Shown here piece by piece: positions 9,803 to 16,810 of a stretch of 16,900 nt of DNA (its first letter is position 1; each line of letters starts with the position of its first letter). A model generated the notes under the pieces. The model saw only the letters and a list, made by a program, of their open reading frames with translations. It did no database searches and had not been told where the DNA came from. The DNA is taken from contig JAJZGH010000092.1 of the NCBI GenBank assembly GCA_021798635.1, positions 1 to 16,900 of the forward strand, read 5' to 3'. A program made the translations under genes and the position numbers. Source of the stretch: Planctomycetota bacterium. GTDB lineage: Bacteria; Planctomycetota; Phycisphaerae; WQYP01.

Positions 9803-11512
9803 ATGGCTCGCAAACGTAAAGATGTGACGGAAATTTTAGTGGAGATGGGTTCCATTAAACCGCCCGCCGCCGCCAAAGCCATGGAAGAAGCCCGCAAAAC
9901 CTTTAAGCCGATTGAAGAAGTACTCGTTGAATCGAAAGTCGCCACGGAGGAAGATGTCACCAAAGCCATGGCTATTCAGTACGATATGGAATATATCGAT
10001 CTGGATAAAAATACCATGGCGGTCAGCGATTTTCGGCTCCTGCCGGCGGATCTGATTAAACGCCATCAGGTGCTGCCGCTGGGTGAAGAGGGGGGTAAAC
10101 TCCGCATTGTCATCGGTGACCCCAATGATCTGGAAACACTGGAAGCCCTGCGCTTCCGCCTGAATAAGCCGCTGGAAACCTGTCTGGCGGTAAAAAGTAA
10201 AATTAAAAAGCACATTGAAAGACTTTTTTCCGAAGAGCAGAAATCGATCGATGAGATGATCCGCAAAATCAGTATGGATCGCGGAACATCCATTGATATG
10301 TCCTTGAAAGAACAGACCAAAGACGGCGAAGAGGCCCCGATTATCCGTCTGGTTTCCGCCATTATCTCCGAAGCCGTTAAAGCGCGGGCCAGCGATATTC
10401 ATATTGAACCCATGAAAGACCGCATCCGCGTGCGCTACCGTATTGACGGCGTGTGCGTGCAGCGCGACAACCTGCGCAAACAAATGCAGAATTCCGTCAT
10501 CGCCCGTATCAAAATCATGTCCGGCATGGACATCGCCGAACGCCGGCTGCCGCAGGACGGACGCATTAAAATGGGGGTCGATGGTTCGGATATTGACTTC
10601 CGCGTCAGCACCCTGCCCGCGTATCACGGCGAATCGATTGTGCTGCGTATTCTCCGGCCGGATAACGTCAAAATCGGTATTCAACGCATGGGCTTTGAAG
10701 AGGACGATTACAACCGTTTTAAGCGGATTATTGCCCGGCCCAATGGCATATTCCTGGTCACCGGCCCGACCGGTTCCGGGAAAACCACTACCCTTTACGG
10801 CGCTTTGGCGGAGCTTAATACGCCGGATCGCAAAATCATTACCGCCGAAGATCCGGTGGAATACAATTTCGCCGGTATTAATCAATGCCAGGTGCGCGAA
10901 AGCATCGGCTTAACGTTTGGTAAAATTCTGCGATCCATGTTGCGTCAGGCACCTAACATTATTCTGGTGGGTGAAATCCGTGACCGTGAAGTGGCGGACG
11001 TGGCCGTGCAGGCCGCACTCACCGGGCATTTGGTGTTCAGCACGCTGCACACCAACGACGCACCCTCGGCGATCACGCGCTTAATTGATATGGGCGTGAA
11101 ACCCTTCCTGGTGGCGTCTTCCATTCAGGCCATCATGGCCCAGCGCCTCATTCGCACGCTCTGTGAGCAGTGCAAACAGGTGGATCCTGATCCGGATCGC
11201 AAACTTCTGGCCCTGTTGGCCATGACCGATAAAGATATGGCCGGTAAAAAAATATATAAATCCGTCGGATGTAACGCCTGTAATAATACGGGCTACCGCG
11301 GACGCATCGGCATATTTGAAATGATGATGATGAACGCGGAAGTTCGAGAACTGGCCTTTAAGCGGTCAAGTTCTTCGGCAATCCGCAAAGTGGCCATCGC
11401 CAACGGGATGAAAACCCTGCTGGAAGACGGCCGGATTAAAGTACTTAACGGCGTCACCACGCCCCGGGAAATCGCACGCGTGACACAGACCGAAGGCTTG
11501 GTGGCGGAATAA
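9803..11512 (+). CDS. pilB: PilB/GspE-type secretion ATPase, copy 1
   Basis: A cytoplasmic hexameric ATPase that drives pilus or pseudopilus assembly. The 569-aa protein has an N-terminal MshEN/GspE-N domain (about 8-140), then the motor domain: SDIHIEP (197-203), Walker A GPTGSGKTTTLY (321-332), Asp-box AEDPVEY (348-354), Walker B IILVGEIRD (386-394), His-box HLVFSTLHT (409-417), and a zinc-binding cysteine set (C454, C457, C490, C493) that is typical of PilB/GspE. The stretch before Walker B reads RQAPNII where most relatives, including the second copy here, have RQDPDII. ATG 9803 has AGGTG (9794-9798) close upstream. It could belong to a pilus or a type II secretion system; sequence alone does not decide. 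Confidence 0.93.
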   Translation: MARKRKDVTEILVEMGSIKPPAAAKAMEEARKTFKPIEEVLVESKVATEEDVTKAMAIQYDMEYIDLDKNTMAVSDFRLLPADLIKRHQVLPLGEEGGKLRIVIGDPNDLETLEALRFRLNKPLETCLAVKSKIKKHIERLFSEEQKSIDEMIRKISMDRGTSIDMSLKEQTKDGEEAPIIRLVSAIISEAVKARASDIHIEPMKDRIRVRYRIDGVCVQRDNLRKQMQNSVIARIKIMSGMDIAERRLPQDGRIKMGVDGSDIDFRVSTLPAYHGESIVLRILRPDNVKIGIQRMGFEEDDYNRFKRIIARPNGIFLVTGPTGSGKTTTLYGALAELNTPDRKIITAEDPVEYNFAGINQCQVRESIGLTFGKILRSMLRQAPNIILVGEIRDREVADVAVQAALTGHLVFSTLHTNDAPSAITRLIDMGVKPFLVASSIQAIMAQRLIRTLCEQCKQVDPDPDRKLLALLAMTDKDMAGKKIYKSVGCNACNNTGYRGRIGIFEMMMMNAEVRELAFKRSSSSAIRKVAIANGMKTLLEDGRIKVLNGVTTPREIARVTQTEGLVAE

Positions 11513-11542
11513 TTGGAGCAGGAATTGAACGCCATAAAAGGG

Positions 11543-11548
11543 TATAAT
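11543..11548 (+). promoter_or_regulatory. Candidate -10 box upstream of pilT
   Basis: A perfect TATAAT in the gap between the first ATPase gene and pilT. The nearest TTGA-type hexamer (TTGAAC, 11525-11530) is only 12 nt away, too close for a normal -35 box. The surrounding decamer GGTATAATCG is identical to the one before dnaJ. Confidence 0.3.
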
Positions 11549-11619
11549 CGGTAAATGGGCGTTGAAAATGTTTTGTATCGGTGAGCCGTGAGCCGCCGAT
11601 TTTAAGGGATAAAAGCTCG

Positions 11620-12774
11620 ATGTCACAAATTCTTATTGATCGTCTGCTGGAAACAGCCATTAAGAAAAATGCCTCCGACTTGCATTTGCATGTCGGGCGA
11701 CCACCCGTACTGCGTTTGCACGGGCACCTGCGGGATTTGGCCACCAAATCCCTGGAGCCGGACGATACCATGGCCCTGATGAAATCCATCACGCCGGATC
11801 GCGGGCAGCAGGAACTACAGGAAACCGGCAGCACCGACTTTGGCTTTGCGTTTTCCAGTTCCGACGGCCTGGCCAAAGCCCGTTTCCGCGTGGCGGTGTT
11901 CCGCCAAAAGGGGCATGTTTCGATCGTGCTGCGGAAAATCCCCTATAAGCTCCTGACATTTGATGAAATTGGTCTTCCGCCAATTTGTGCGGAACTTTGC
12001 CGCCGCCCGCGCGGGTTATTCCTGGTCACCGGCCCGACGGGTTCTGGTAAAACCACCTCGCTGGCCACCATGGTTAATTATGTCAATGAAAATTTTGAAC
12101 GACACATTCAAACCGTGGAAGACCCGCTGGAATATTACCATGAGCATAAAAAAAGCATGGTCACGCAGCGCGAAGTCGGGCACGGCAGTGATGTGACAAC
12201 CTTTTCCGAGGCCCTGCGGCGCGTGTTGCGTCAAGATCCGGATGTGATTCTGGTCGGTGAAATGCGCGATCTGGAAACCATCAGTTCCGCCATTACCGCC
12301 GCGGAAACCGGCCACTTGGTCTTCGCCACGTTGCACACCTCCGGTGCCGCCAGCACCATTAACCGTGTGGTCGATGCGTTCCCCGTCAGTCAACAGGAAC
12401 AGATTCGCGTGCAGTTGTCCACCACGTTGCTGGCCATTCTCAGTCAGGCACTGTTGCCACGCTGCGATACCGACAGTGTTGTGGCGGCGTATGAATTTCT
12501 GGTTATTACGCCCGCCATCGCCAATATGATCCGCGAAAATAAAACCTTCCGTATTGACTCAGCGATTCAGACCGGGAAAAAATTTGGTATGCAATTGCTC
12601 GACGACCATCTGCTGGAACTGTATCGCGCCGGCAAAGTCAGCGCGGAAGATGCCGTCGATAAAGCCCGCCATCCGGCCGACCTTGCCGAACGCATGGGTG
12701 CCCGCCTGGATCGGCCCGATACGGAAAAAGATGACGCCCCCCCGAACGGCGGATCGCGCCGCGCAGCGGGGTGA
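11620..12774 (+). CDS. pilT: Type IV pilus retraction ATPase PilT
   Basis: PilT powers pilus retraction (twitching, DNA uptake) by depolymerising the pilus. The 384-aa product begins as PilT does (LLETAIKKNASDLHLHVGRPP) and has Walker A GPTGSGKT (138-145), Asp-box VEDPLEY (166-172), Walker B VILVGEMRDLE (209-219) and His-box HLVFATLHT (232-240). It lacks the zinc cysteines of the PilB-type copies, as expected of PilT. The frame is open from a GTG at 11581, but ATG 11620 matches the family start and has AAGGG (11604-11608) upstream. The final residues (PPNGGSRRAAG) are GC-rich and include a 5-bp hairpin (12747-12761), perhaps derived from the adjoining repeat element. Confidence 0.95.
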   Translation: MSQILIDRLLETAIKKNASDLHLHVGRPPVLRLHGHLRDLATKSLEPDDTMALMKSITPDRGQQELQETGSTDFGFAFSSSDGLAKARFRVAVFRQKGHVSIVLRKIPYKLLTFDEIGLPPICAELCRRPRGLFLVTGPTGSGKTTSLATMVNYVNENFERHIQTVEDPLEYYHEHKKSMVTQREVGHGSDVTTFSEALRRVLRQDPDVILVGEMRDLETISSAITAAETGHLVFATLHTSGAASTINRVVDAFPVSQQEQIRVQLSTTLLAILSQALLPRCDTDSVVAAYEFLVITPAIANMIRENKTFRIDSAIQTGKKFGMQLLDDHLLELYRAGKVSAEDAVDKARHPADLAERMGARLDRPDTEKDDAPPNGGSRRAAG

Positions 12775-12789
12775 GAGCGCTACGCTTAA

Positions 12790-12859
12790 ATGAATAATGA
12801 GTAATGAGTAATGAGTAATGAGTAATGAGTAATGAGTAATGAGTAATGAGTAATGAATA
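12790..12859 (+). repeat. ATGARTA heptamer tandem array, ten units
   Basis: Ten perfect, contiguous 7-nt units start 15 nt after the pilT stop: the first and last read ATGAATA and the eight between them read ATGAGTA. The 3' flank (ATGAATAGAA, then AGGAGTT) is shared with the copy at 16851-16873. Each unit contains a start codon and, in the two other registers, TAA or TGA. Confidence 0.95.
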
Positions 12860-12872
12860 GAACCGAGGAGTT

Positions 12873-12912
12873 AGCGAAGCGCTTCGCTTCAATGAGTAAT
12901 GGGTAATGAATA
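12873..12912 (+). repeat. Palindrome plus short heptamer array (element 5' end)
   Basis: AGCGAAGCGCTTCGCT (12873-12888) is a perfect palindrome. It is followed by TTCA and three units ATGAGTA, ATGGGTA, ATGAATA (12892-12912). The segment 12888-12913 matches 14939-14964 at 25 of 26 positions, including the odd GGG unit in second place, and a similar start recurs at 16811. This looks like a conserved left end of the repeat element. Confidence 0.8.
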
Positions 12913-13030
12913 AAGTGTGAGGAGTCAGCAGAAGTTAGGATTTAGCCGGCGGCATGGTGCCACCGCGAATGGTGAAGTATGAGAAACAATGAACGAAGAA
13001 CAATGACAAGTAATAAGGAAGTTCAAAAAA

Positions 13031-13077
13031 CATTATTCATTACTCATTATTCATTATTCATTAAGCGGCTACGCCGC
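13031..13077 (-). repeat. Inverted heptamer array with closing GC hairpin
   Basis: Four full units in reverse orientation (TATTCAT, TACTCAT, TATTCAT, TATTCAT; 13034-13061) follow a partial unit. They are succeeded by a perfect 5-bp hairpin GCGGC-TAC-GCCGC (13065-13077). Orientation is opposite to the arrays at 12790 and 12892, so the whole stretch 12790-13077 has inverted ends. Confidence 0.85.
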
Positions 13078-13094
13078 GCTACTATGGAGTAATC

Positions 13095-14918
13095 ATGGCT
13101 GAACAGCCCCCAGCACCAAAACCCGGCACCCCCAAGCCCATGCCCAACCCCGCGGAGGCCAAGCCCGGCTCCATGCCGCCGGTGGATCAACTTAAGGATC
13201 GGCCGCTGGGTCGCGTGCTGATAAAAATGGGTCGCCTCACGCGTGAACAGGTGCATCAGGCGCTGGCCGTGCAAACACAGCAAAAAGCCCGGCATCTAAA
13301 TACCCCCATCGGGCAGGTGCTCGTTGAACTGGGCATGATCTCCCAGAAAGATCTGAACTTCGCGCTGGCAGCGCAACGCGGGTTCGAGGTTGTGGACCTC
13401 GCCGGGCGCGATCTGCCGACAGACTTGGTCAAACAGATTCCCTCACAGATGGCCAGCGTGTACCGTGTGGTTCCCATCGCCTTTGATGAAAAAACCAAAA
13501 CCCTCACCATCGCTCTGGATTCGCCGGATAATTTCCGCGTGGTGGATGATCTGCAAACCCTCATGGGCTTCAAGGTTATTACGTGCATTGCCGATCCGGA
13601 GGAAGTGGCCAAAATTCTGGCCCGGTATTATGAGACAAAACAGGATTCGCTTTCGGATTTAATGTCGGAAATCGGTTCGGATTCAACGCTGAAAGCTCTG
13701 GAAAACCGCGGCGATTCCATCGACCTTGACACCCTGAAGGAACTGGCCGAAGCCAACCCCGTTAAGCGACTGCTTAACACTGTGCTCATGCAGGCCATTA
13801 AAGAACGCGCTTCGGATATTCACTTTGAACCCTTTGAAACTGAATTCAAAATGCGCTACCGCATTGACGGCGTGCTGTATGAAATGGTTCCGCCGCCCAA
13901 ATTTATCGCCATGGCCATCTCCAGTCGTATTAAGGTAATGGCCAATCTGGACATTGCCGAACGCCGCGTCCCGCAGGATGGCCGCATCCCTCTGATGGTG
14001 CAGGGCCACCCGGTGGATCTGCGTGTTGCGGTGCTGCCCACCATTTTTGGTGAAAGCATCGTGCTGCGTGTGCTGGACCGCTCCAATGTGTCTCTGGACC
14101 TCGATAAACTGGGCATGCGTGAAGATGATATGCGCGTGTTCCGCCAACTCATTGATAAGCCCAACGGCATTGTTCTGGTCACCGGCCCGACCGGCTCGGG
14201 TAAAACCACCACGCTTTATGCGGCCCTTAATGAACTCAACAGCATTGAAGACAAACTCATCACCACCGAAGACCCGGTGGAATATGATATTGACGGCATT
14301 AATCAGGTGCAGATTCGCTCGGAAATCGACCTGACCTTCGCGCGGTGTCTGCGGTCAATCCTGCGGCAGGACCCGGATATTATCCTCGTGGGTGAAATCC
14401 GTGATAAAGAGACCGCGGAAATCGCCACGCAGGCGTCGCTCACTGGACACTTGGTTTTTACCACCTTGCACACCAATGACGCACCTTCTTCCATTGCCCG
14501 GTTACTGGACCTTGGCGTGGAACCCTTCCTGATCACCGCCACCATTGAAGGCGTCCTGGCGCAGCGGCTGTGTCGGCGTATTTGTCAGGTCTGCAAAGAA
14601 GAGTATCAACCCACCGAAGAACATCTCATGGAACTGGAATTAACCCCCGACGATGTGCGGGGCAAAGCGTTTTATCGGGGCCGGGGCTGCAATAGCTGCA
14701 ACAACACCGGTTACCGGGGCCGATTGGCCATTTGCGAAATTATGACCCTGGACGATGAAATGCGCGAAATGATCATGGCTCACGCCTCTACCAACCTCCT
14801 GCGTAATGCCGCCCGGAAACGCGGCATGAGAACCCTCCGCGAATCCGGCCTCATCGGCATCTACGAAGGCGTCACGACAATCGAAGAAGTCGTGAAACAA
14901 ACGATCACGGAAGAATAA
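13095..14918 (+). CDS. pilB: PilB/GspE-type secretion ATPase, copy 2
   Basis: A second assembly-type ATPase, 607 aa. It has a Pro-rich N-terminal leader (1-30), an MshEN/GspE-N domain (about 36-175), SDIHFEP (240-246), Walker A GPTGSGKTTTLY (364-375), Asp-box TEDPVEY (391-397), Walker B IILVGEIRD (429-437) preceded by the canonical RQDPD, His-box HLVFTTLHT (452-460) and the zinc cysteines C497, C500, C532 and C535. ATG 13095 has GGAG (13086-13089) at 5-nt spacing, just after a repeat cassette. The gene is clearly paralogous to the copy at 9803 but diverged in the N-terminal half. Its last two codons and stop are part of a strong hairpin. pilC/gspF follows, separated by the four-helix-bundle cassette. 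Confidence 0.94.
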   Translation: MAEQPPAPKPGTPKPMPNPAEAKPGSMPPVDQLKDRPLGRVLIKMGRLTREQVHQALAVQTQQKARHLNTPIGQVLVELGMISQKDLNFALAAQRGFEVVDLAGRDLPTDLVKQIPSQMASVYRVVPIAFDEKTKTLTIALDSPDNFRVVDDLQTLMGFKVITCIADPEEVAKILARYYETKQDSLSDLMSEIGSDSTLKALENRGDSIDLDTLKELAEANPVKRLLNTVLMQAIKERASDIHFEPFETEFKMRYRIDGVLYEMVPPPKFIAMAISSRIKVMANLDIAERRVPQDGRIPLMVQGHPVDLRVAVLPTIFGESIVLRVLDRSNVSLDLDKLGMREDDMRVFRQLIDKPNGIVLVTGPTGSGKTTTLYAALNELNSIEDKLITTEDPVEYDIDGINQVQIRSEIDLTFARCLRSILRQDPDIILVGEIRDKETAEIATQASLTGHLVFTTLHTNDAPSSIARLLDLGVEPFLITATIEGVLAQRLCRRICQVCKEEYQPTEEHLMELELTPDDVRGKAFYRGRGCNSCNNTGYRGRLAICEIMTLDDEMREMIMAHASTNLLRNAARKRGMRTLRESGLIGIYEGVTTIEEVVKQTITEE

Positions 14919-14941
14919 ATCGCTTCGGCGATTTATTCTTC
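14910..14941. terminator. UUCG-capped hairpin overlapping the pilB stop codon
   Basis: A perfect 14-bp stem (14910-14923 with 14928-14941) is closed by a C(TTCG)G tetraloop, an exceptionally stable RNA loop. The left arm includes the last two Glu codons and the TAA stop; the right arm ends TTTATTCTTC. It is a likely terminator that could work in both directions, or the boundary structure of the repeat element that begins at once after it. The arrays on either side of other cassettes are also flanked by hairpins. Confidence 0.7.
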
Positions 14942-14963
14942 AATGAATAATGGGTAATGAATA

Positions 14964-15332
14964 ATGAGTAAATCTGCGGAAAATCCGGGATTTCAGAAAG
15001 CATACGCATTTGCTTTGCAGGTCGTTAAAATATGCACGGCCCTGCGAAAAGAAAAATGCGAATTTGTGCTTTCCAGACAATTGCTCCGCAGTGGCACATC
15101 CATTGGAGCTAATCTGGCTGAAGCACATGCGGCACAATCCAATGCGGACCTGGCCGCAAAAATTTCCATCGCTTATAAAGAATGCCATGAAACCCGCTAT
15201 TGGATTTGCCTCCTGCGCGATTCCGGAAACCTGGATTCCAAGATCGCTGACGCATTGGTTTGCTCCGTTGACGAATTGTGCCGCATTTTATTTGCCTCCA
15301 TACGAACGCTCCGCCTGAAAAGCAAACCCTGA
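14964..15332 (+). CDS. Four-helix-bundle protein (23S rRNA-IVP / S23 family)
   Basis: A 122-aa protein of the four-helix-bundle family known from open reading frames in 23S rRNA intervening sequences; Avd, the accessory protein of diversity-generating retroelements, has a related fold. The family core is visible at about residues 36-88: LSRQLLRSGTSIGANLAEA, then SNADLAAKISIAYKECHETRYWICLL. It has no signal peptide, membrane segment or catalytic motif; the molecular role is unknown, and RNA or nucleic-acid binding is only suggested by the family. Here it is not in an rRNA gene. ATG 14964 belongs to the fourth heptamer unit, with no clear Shine-Dalgarno, and the TAA of a preceding mini-frame (ATG 14950) overlaps it as TAATG. 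Confidence 0.88.
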   Translation: MSKSAENPGFQKAYAFALQVVKICTALRKEKCEFVLSRQLLRSGTSIGANLAEAHAAQSNADLAAKISIAYKECHETRYWICLLRDSGNLDSKIADALVCSVDELCRILFASIRTLRLKSKP

Positions 15333-15350
15333 AGCCCCATTTCATTACTT

Positions 15351-15406
15351 TACTCATTACTCATTACTCATTACTCATTACTCATTATTCATTATTCATT
15401 ATTCAT
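15351..15406 (-). repeat. Inverted heptamer array, eight units
   Basis: Five TACTCAT units followed by three TATTCAT units, the reverse complements of ATGAGTA and ATGAATA. The array starts 18 nt after the stop of the four-helix-bundle gene and ends 89 nt before pilC. The variant ATGAATA lies on the outer side, as it does at the outer end of the array at 12790. Confidence 0.95.
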
Positions 15407-15495
15407 TGGCACTCCCCCTACTCGGTCGCCCCTTTCGCCGGTATATACAAGCAGCGGAAACCGGGCGGGTGGCTCGGCGAATAAGGAGTCCTGCA

Positions 15496-16800
15496 ATGCC
15501 TACGTATTCTTACAAAGCGCTTAACGCCTCCGGGCAAACGATTAAAGGCGATGTTGATGCCGCGAGTTCCGATGAGGCTATTTCCAAGCTGCGGGCGCAG
15601 GGCAACTTCCTCACCGAACCGCCGCGGGAAAAAGGCGTCAAAAAGACCAAAGCCAAAGCCGGGGCACCCGCCCCGGAACAGCAAATGGCCAGCTTTGCGC
15701 CCAAGAAAAAGAAAAAGGGGATCAATGACATCACCTTTACCATCGGGAATGTTTCCCGCAAGCACCTCACGCAATTCACCCGGCAGATGTCCACCCTGCA
15801 GGATGCCGGCCTGCCGATTCTCCGCAGCTTGAAGATTCTCCAGCAGCAGCAGAAGGCCGGCCTGCTGAGAAATACCCTTGAAGCCGTCTGCGCGGATGTG
15901 GAAGGCGGTATTACCCTTTCCGAATCCATGAATCGGCACCCGAAAGTTTTTGACCGTCTGTATGTCAATATGGTGGCGGCGGGCGAAACCGGCGGTGTAT
16001 TGGATGTTATTCTCCAGCGGCTGGCCGACTTCATGGAGAAAGCCGAAAAGCTCAAACGCCGCATCAAGGGTGCCATGATTTACCCCATCGTCGTGGTCTC
16101 CTTCGCCATTCTGATGGTCACCGGCATCATGATTTTCGTTATTCCCAAATTCAAAAAATTGTTCGCCTCATTTAAGACCGGCCTGCCGCAAATTACCATC
16201 ATGCTTATGAACTTCTCGCACTGGGTGGCCAAAGAATATGGCTGGGCCTATATCATATTTTCCCCCTTTGCCATCTGGTTCATCCTGAAAATGATTGGTA
16301 AAACCGGTCCGGGCCGCACCGCCCTGGATTGGATCAAACTCCGCATTCCCGTCATGGGAAAAATTGTTTCCAAGGGAACTGTTGCCCGGTTTACCCGTAC
16401 GCTTGGCACCCTGCTGGCCGCCGGCGTGCCGATTCTGGAAGCCATTAACATTACCCGCGACACCTGCGGCAACAAAATGTTTGAAAAAGCCATGCAAAGA
16501 GTCCATGACGCCATCCGTGAGGGTGAAGGCTTTGCCACGCCGTTGCGTAATTCGCGCGTCGTGGATTCGATTGTTGTGAACATGATCGACGTAGGTGAAG
16601 AAACCGGCGACATGGACAAAATGTTGACAAAAATCGCCGATAATTACGATGAAGAGGTTGACGTCCTGGTCACCAGCCTGGTAAGCCTGTTGGAACCCAT
16701 CATGATCGTCGTGCTGGGCACCATCGTCGGCTTCATCGTGCTGGCCGTGTTCCTGCCGTACATCAAACTGCTGTCAACAGTTGGTGGCGGCGGCGGTTAG
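15496..16800 (+). CDS. pilC: PilC/GspF-type inner-membrane platform protein
   Basis: A polytopic inner-membrane protein that links the assembly ATPases to the growing pilus or pseudopilus. The 434-aa sequence has the usual N-terminus (MPTYSYKALNASGQTIKGDVDA), a Lys-rich linker (about 47-76), and two GspF repeats, each with FTRQMSTLQDAGLPIL-type or FTRTLGTLLAAGVPIL-type cores (about 94-109 and 299-314) followed by VAAGETGG or IDVGEETG. Membrane segments are at about 196-217, 249-266 and 399-424. The frame is open from 15406, but that start lies in the repeat array; ATG 15496 is preceded by AAGGAG (15483-15488) at 7-nt spacing and gives the family start. The C-terminus ends in five glycines. 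Confidence 0.94.
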   Translation: MPTYSYKALNASGQTIKGDVDAASSDEAISKLRAQGNFLTEPPREKGVKKTKAKAGAPAPEQQMASFAPKKKKKGINDITFTIGNVSRKHLTQFTRQMSTLQDAGLPILRSLKILQQQQKAGLLRNTLEAVCADVEGGITLSESMNRHPKVFDRLYVNMVAAGETGGVLDVILQRLADFMEKAEKLKRRIKGAMIYPIVVVSFAILMVTGIMIFVIPKFKKLFASFKTGLPQITIMLMNFSHWVAKEYGWAYIIFSPFAIWFILKMIGKTGPGRTALDWIKLRIPVMGKIVSKGTVARFTRTLGTLLAAGVPILEAINITRDTCGNKMFEKAMQRVHDAIREGEGFATPLRNSRVVDSIVVNMIDVGEETGDMDKMLTKIADNYDEEVDVLVTSLVSLLEPIMIVVLGTIVGFIVLAVFLPYIKLLSTVGGGGG

Positions 16801-16810
16801 TGCGCTGCGC

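Larger units (their letters stand above)
12775..13094. other. Gene-less gap holding a repeat cassette
   Basis: This 320-nt stretch between pilT and the second ATPase contains no credible coding frame. It consists of a small hairpin (AGCG-CTA-CGCT, 12776-12786), a ten-unit heptamer array, a perfect 16-nt palindrome, a second three-unit array, a period-7 interior (for example AATGAAC GAAGAAC AATGACA AGTAATA around 12987-13014), an inverted heptamer array and a closing GC hairpin. The ribosome site GGAG (13086-13089) for the next gene follows directly. Confidence 0.75.
14943..15406 (+). mobile_element. Heptamer-bounded cassette carrying the four-helix-bundle gene
   Basis: Left end: four direct units ATGAATA, ATGGGTA, ATGAATA, ATGAGTA (14943-14970). 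Right end: eight inverted units, five TACTCAT (15351-15385) and three TATTCAT (15386-15406), after a degenerate start. Between them is one short gene. The cassette interrupts the expected neighbourhood of PilB- and PilC-type genes and sits immediately after a stop codon and hairpin. The inverted, repeat-bounded architecture and the related gene-less copy at 12790-13077 suggest a mobile or spreading element. No transposase, integrase or obvious target duplication is visible, so mobility is inferred. Confidence 0.55.

Noticed and set aside
12790..13061. Repetitive arrays as a CRISPR locus
   Set aside because: The units are contiguous 7-mers without 30-40-nt spacers, and no cas gene is present.
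14964..15332. 23S rRNA intervening sequence
   Set aside because: The protein family fits, but the surrounding sequence is a pilus locus with no rRNA-like segments.
14943..15406. Diversity-generating retroelement (the cargo protein resembles Avd)
   Set aside because: There is no reverse transcriptase, template repeat or variable repeat in the window; only a shared fold family supports the idea.
15406..15495. Upstream ATG at 15406 for pilC
   Set aside because: That ATG lies at the edge of the inverted heptamer array; ATG 15496 has AAGGAG and gives the family N-terminus.
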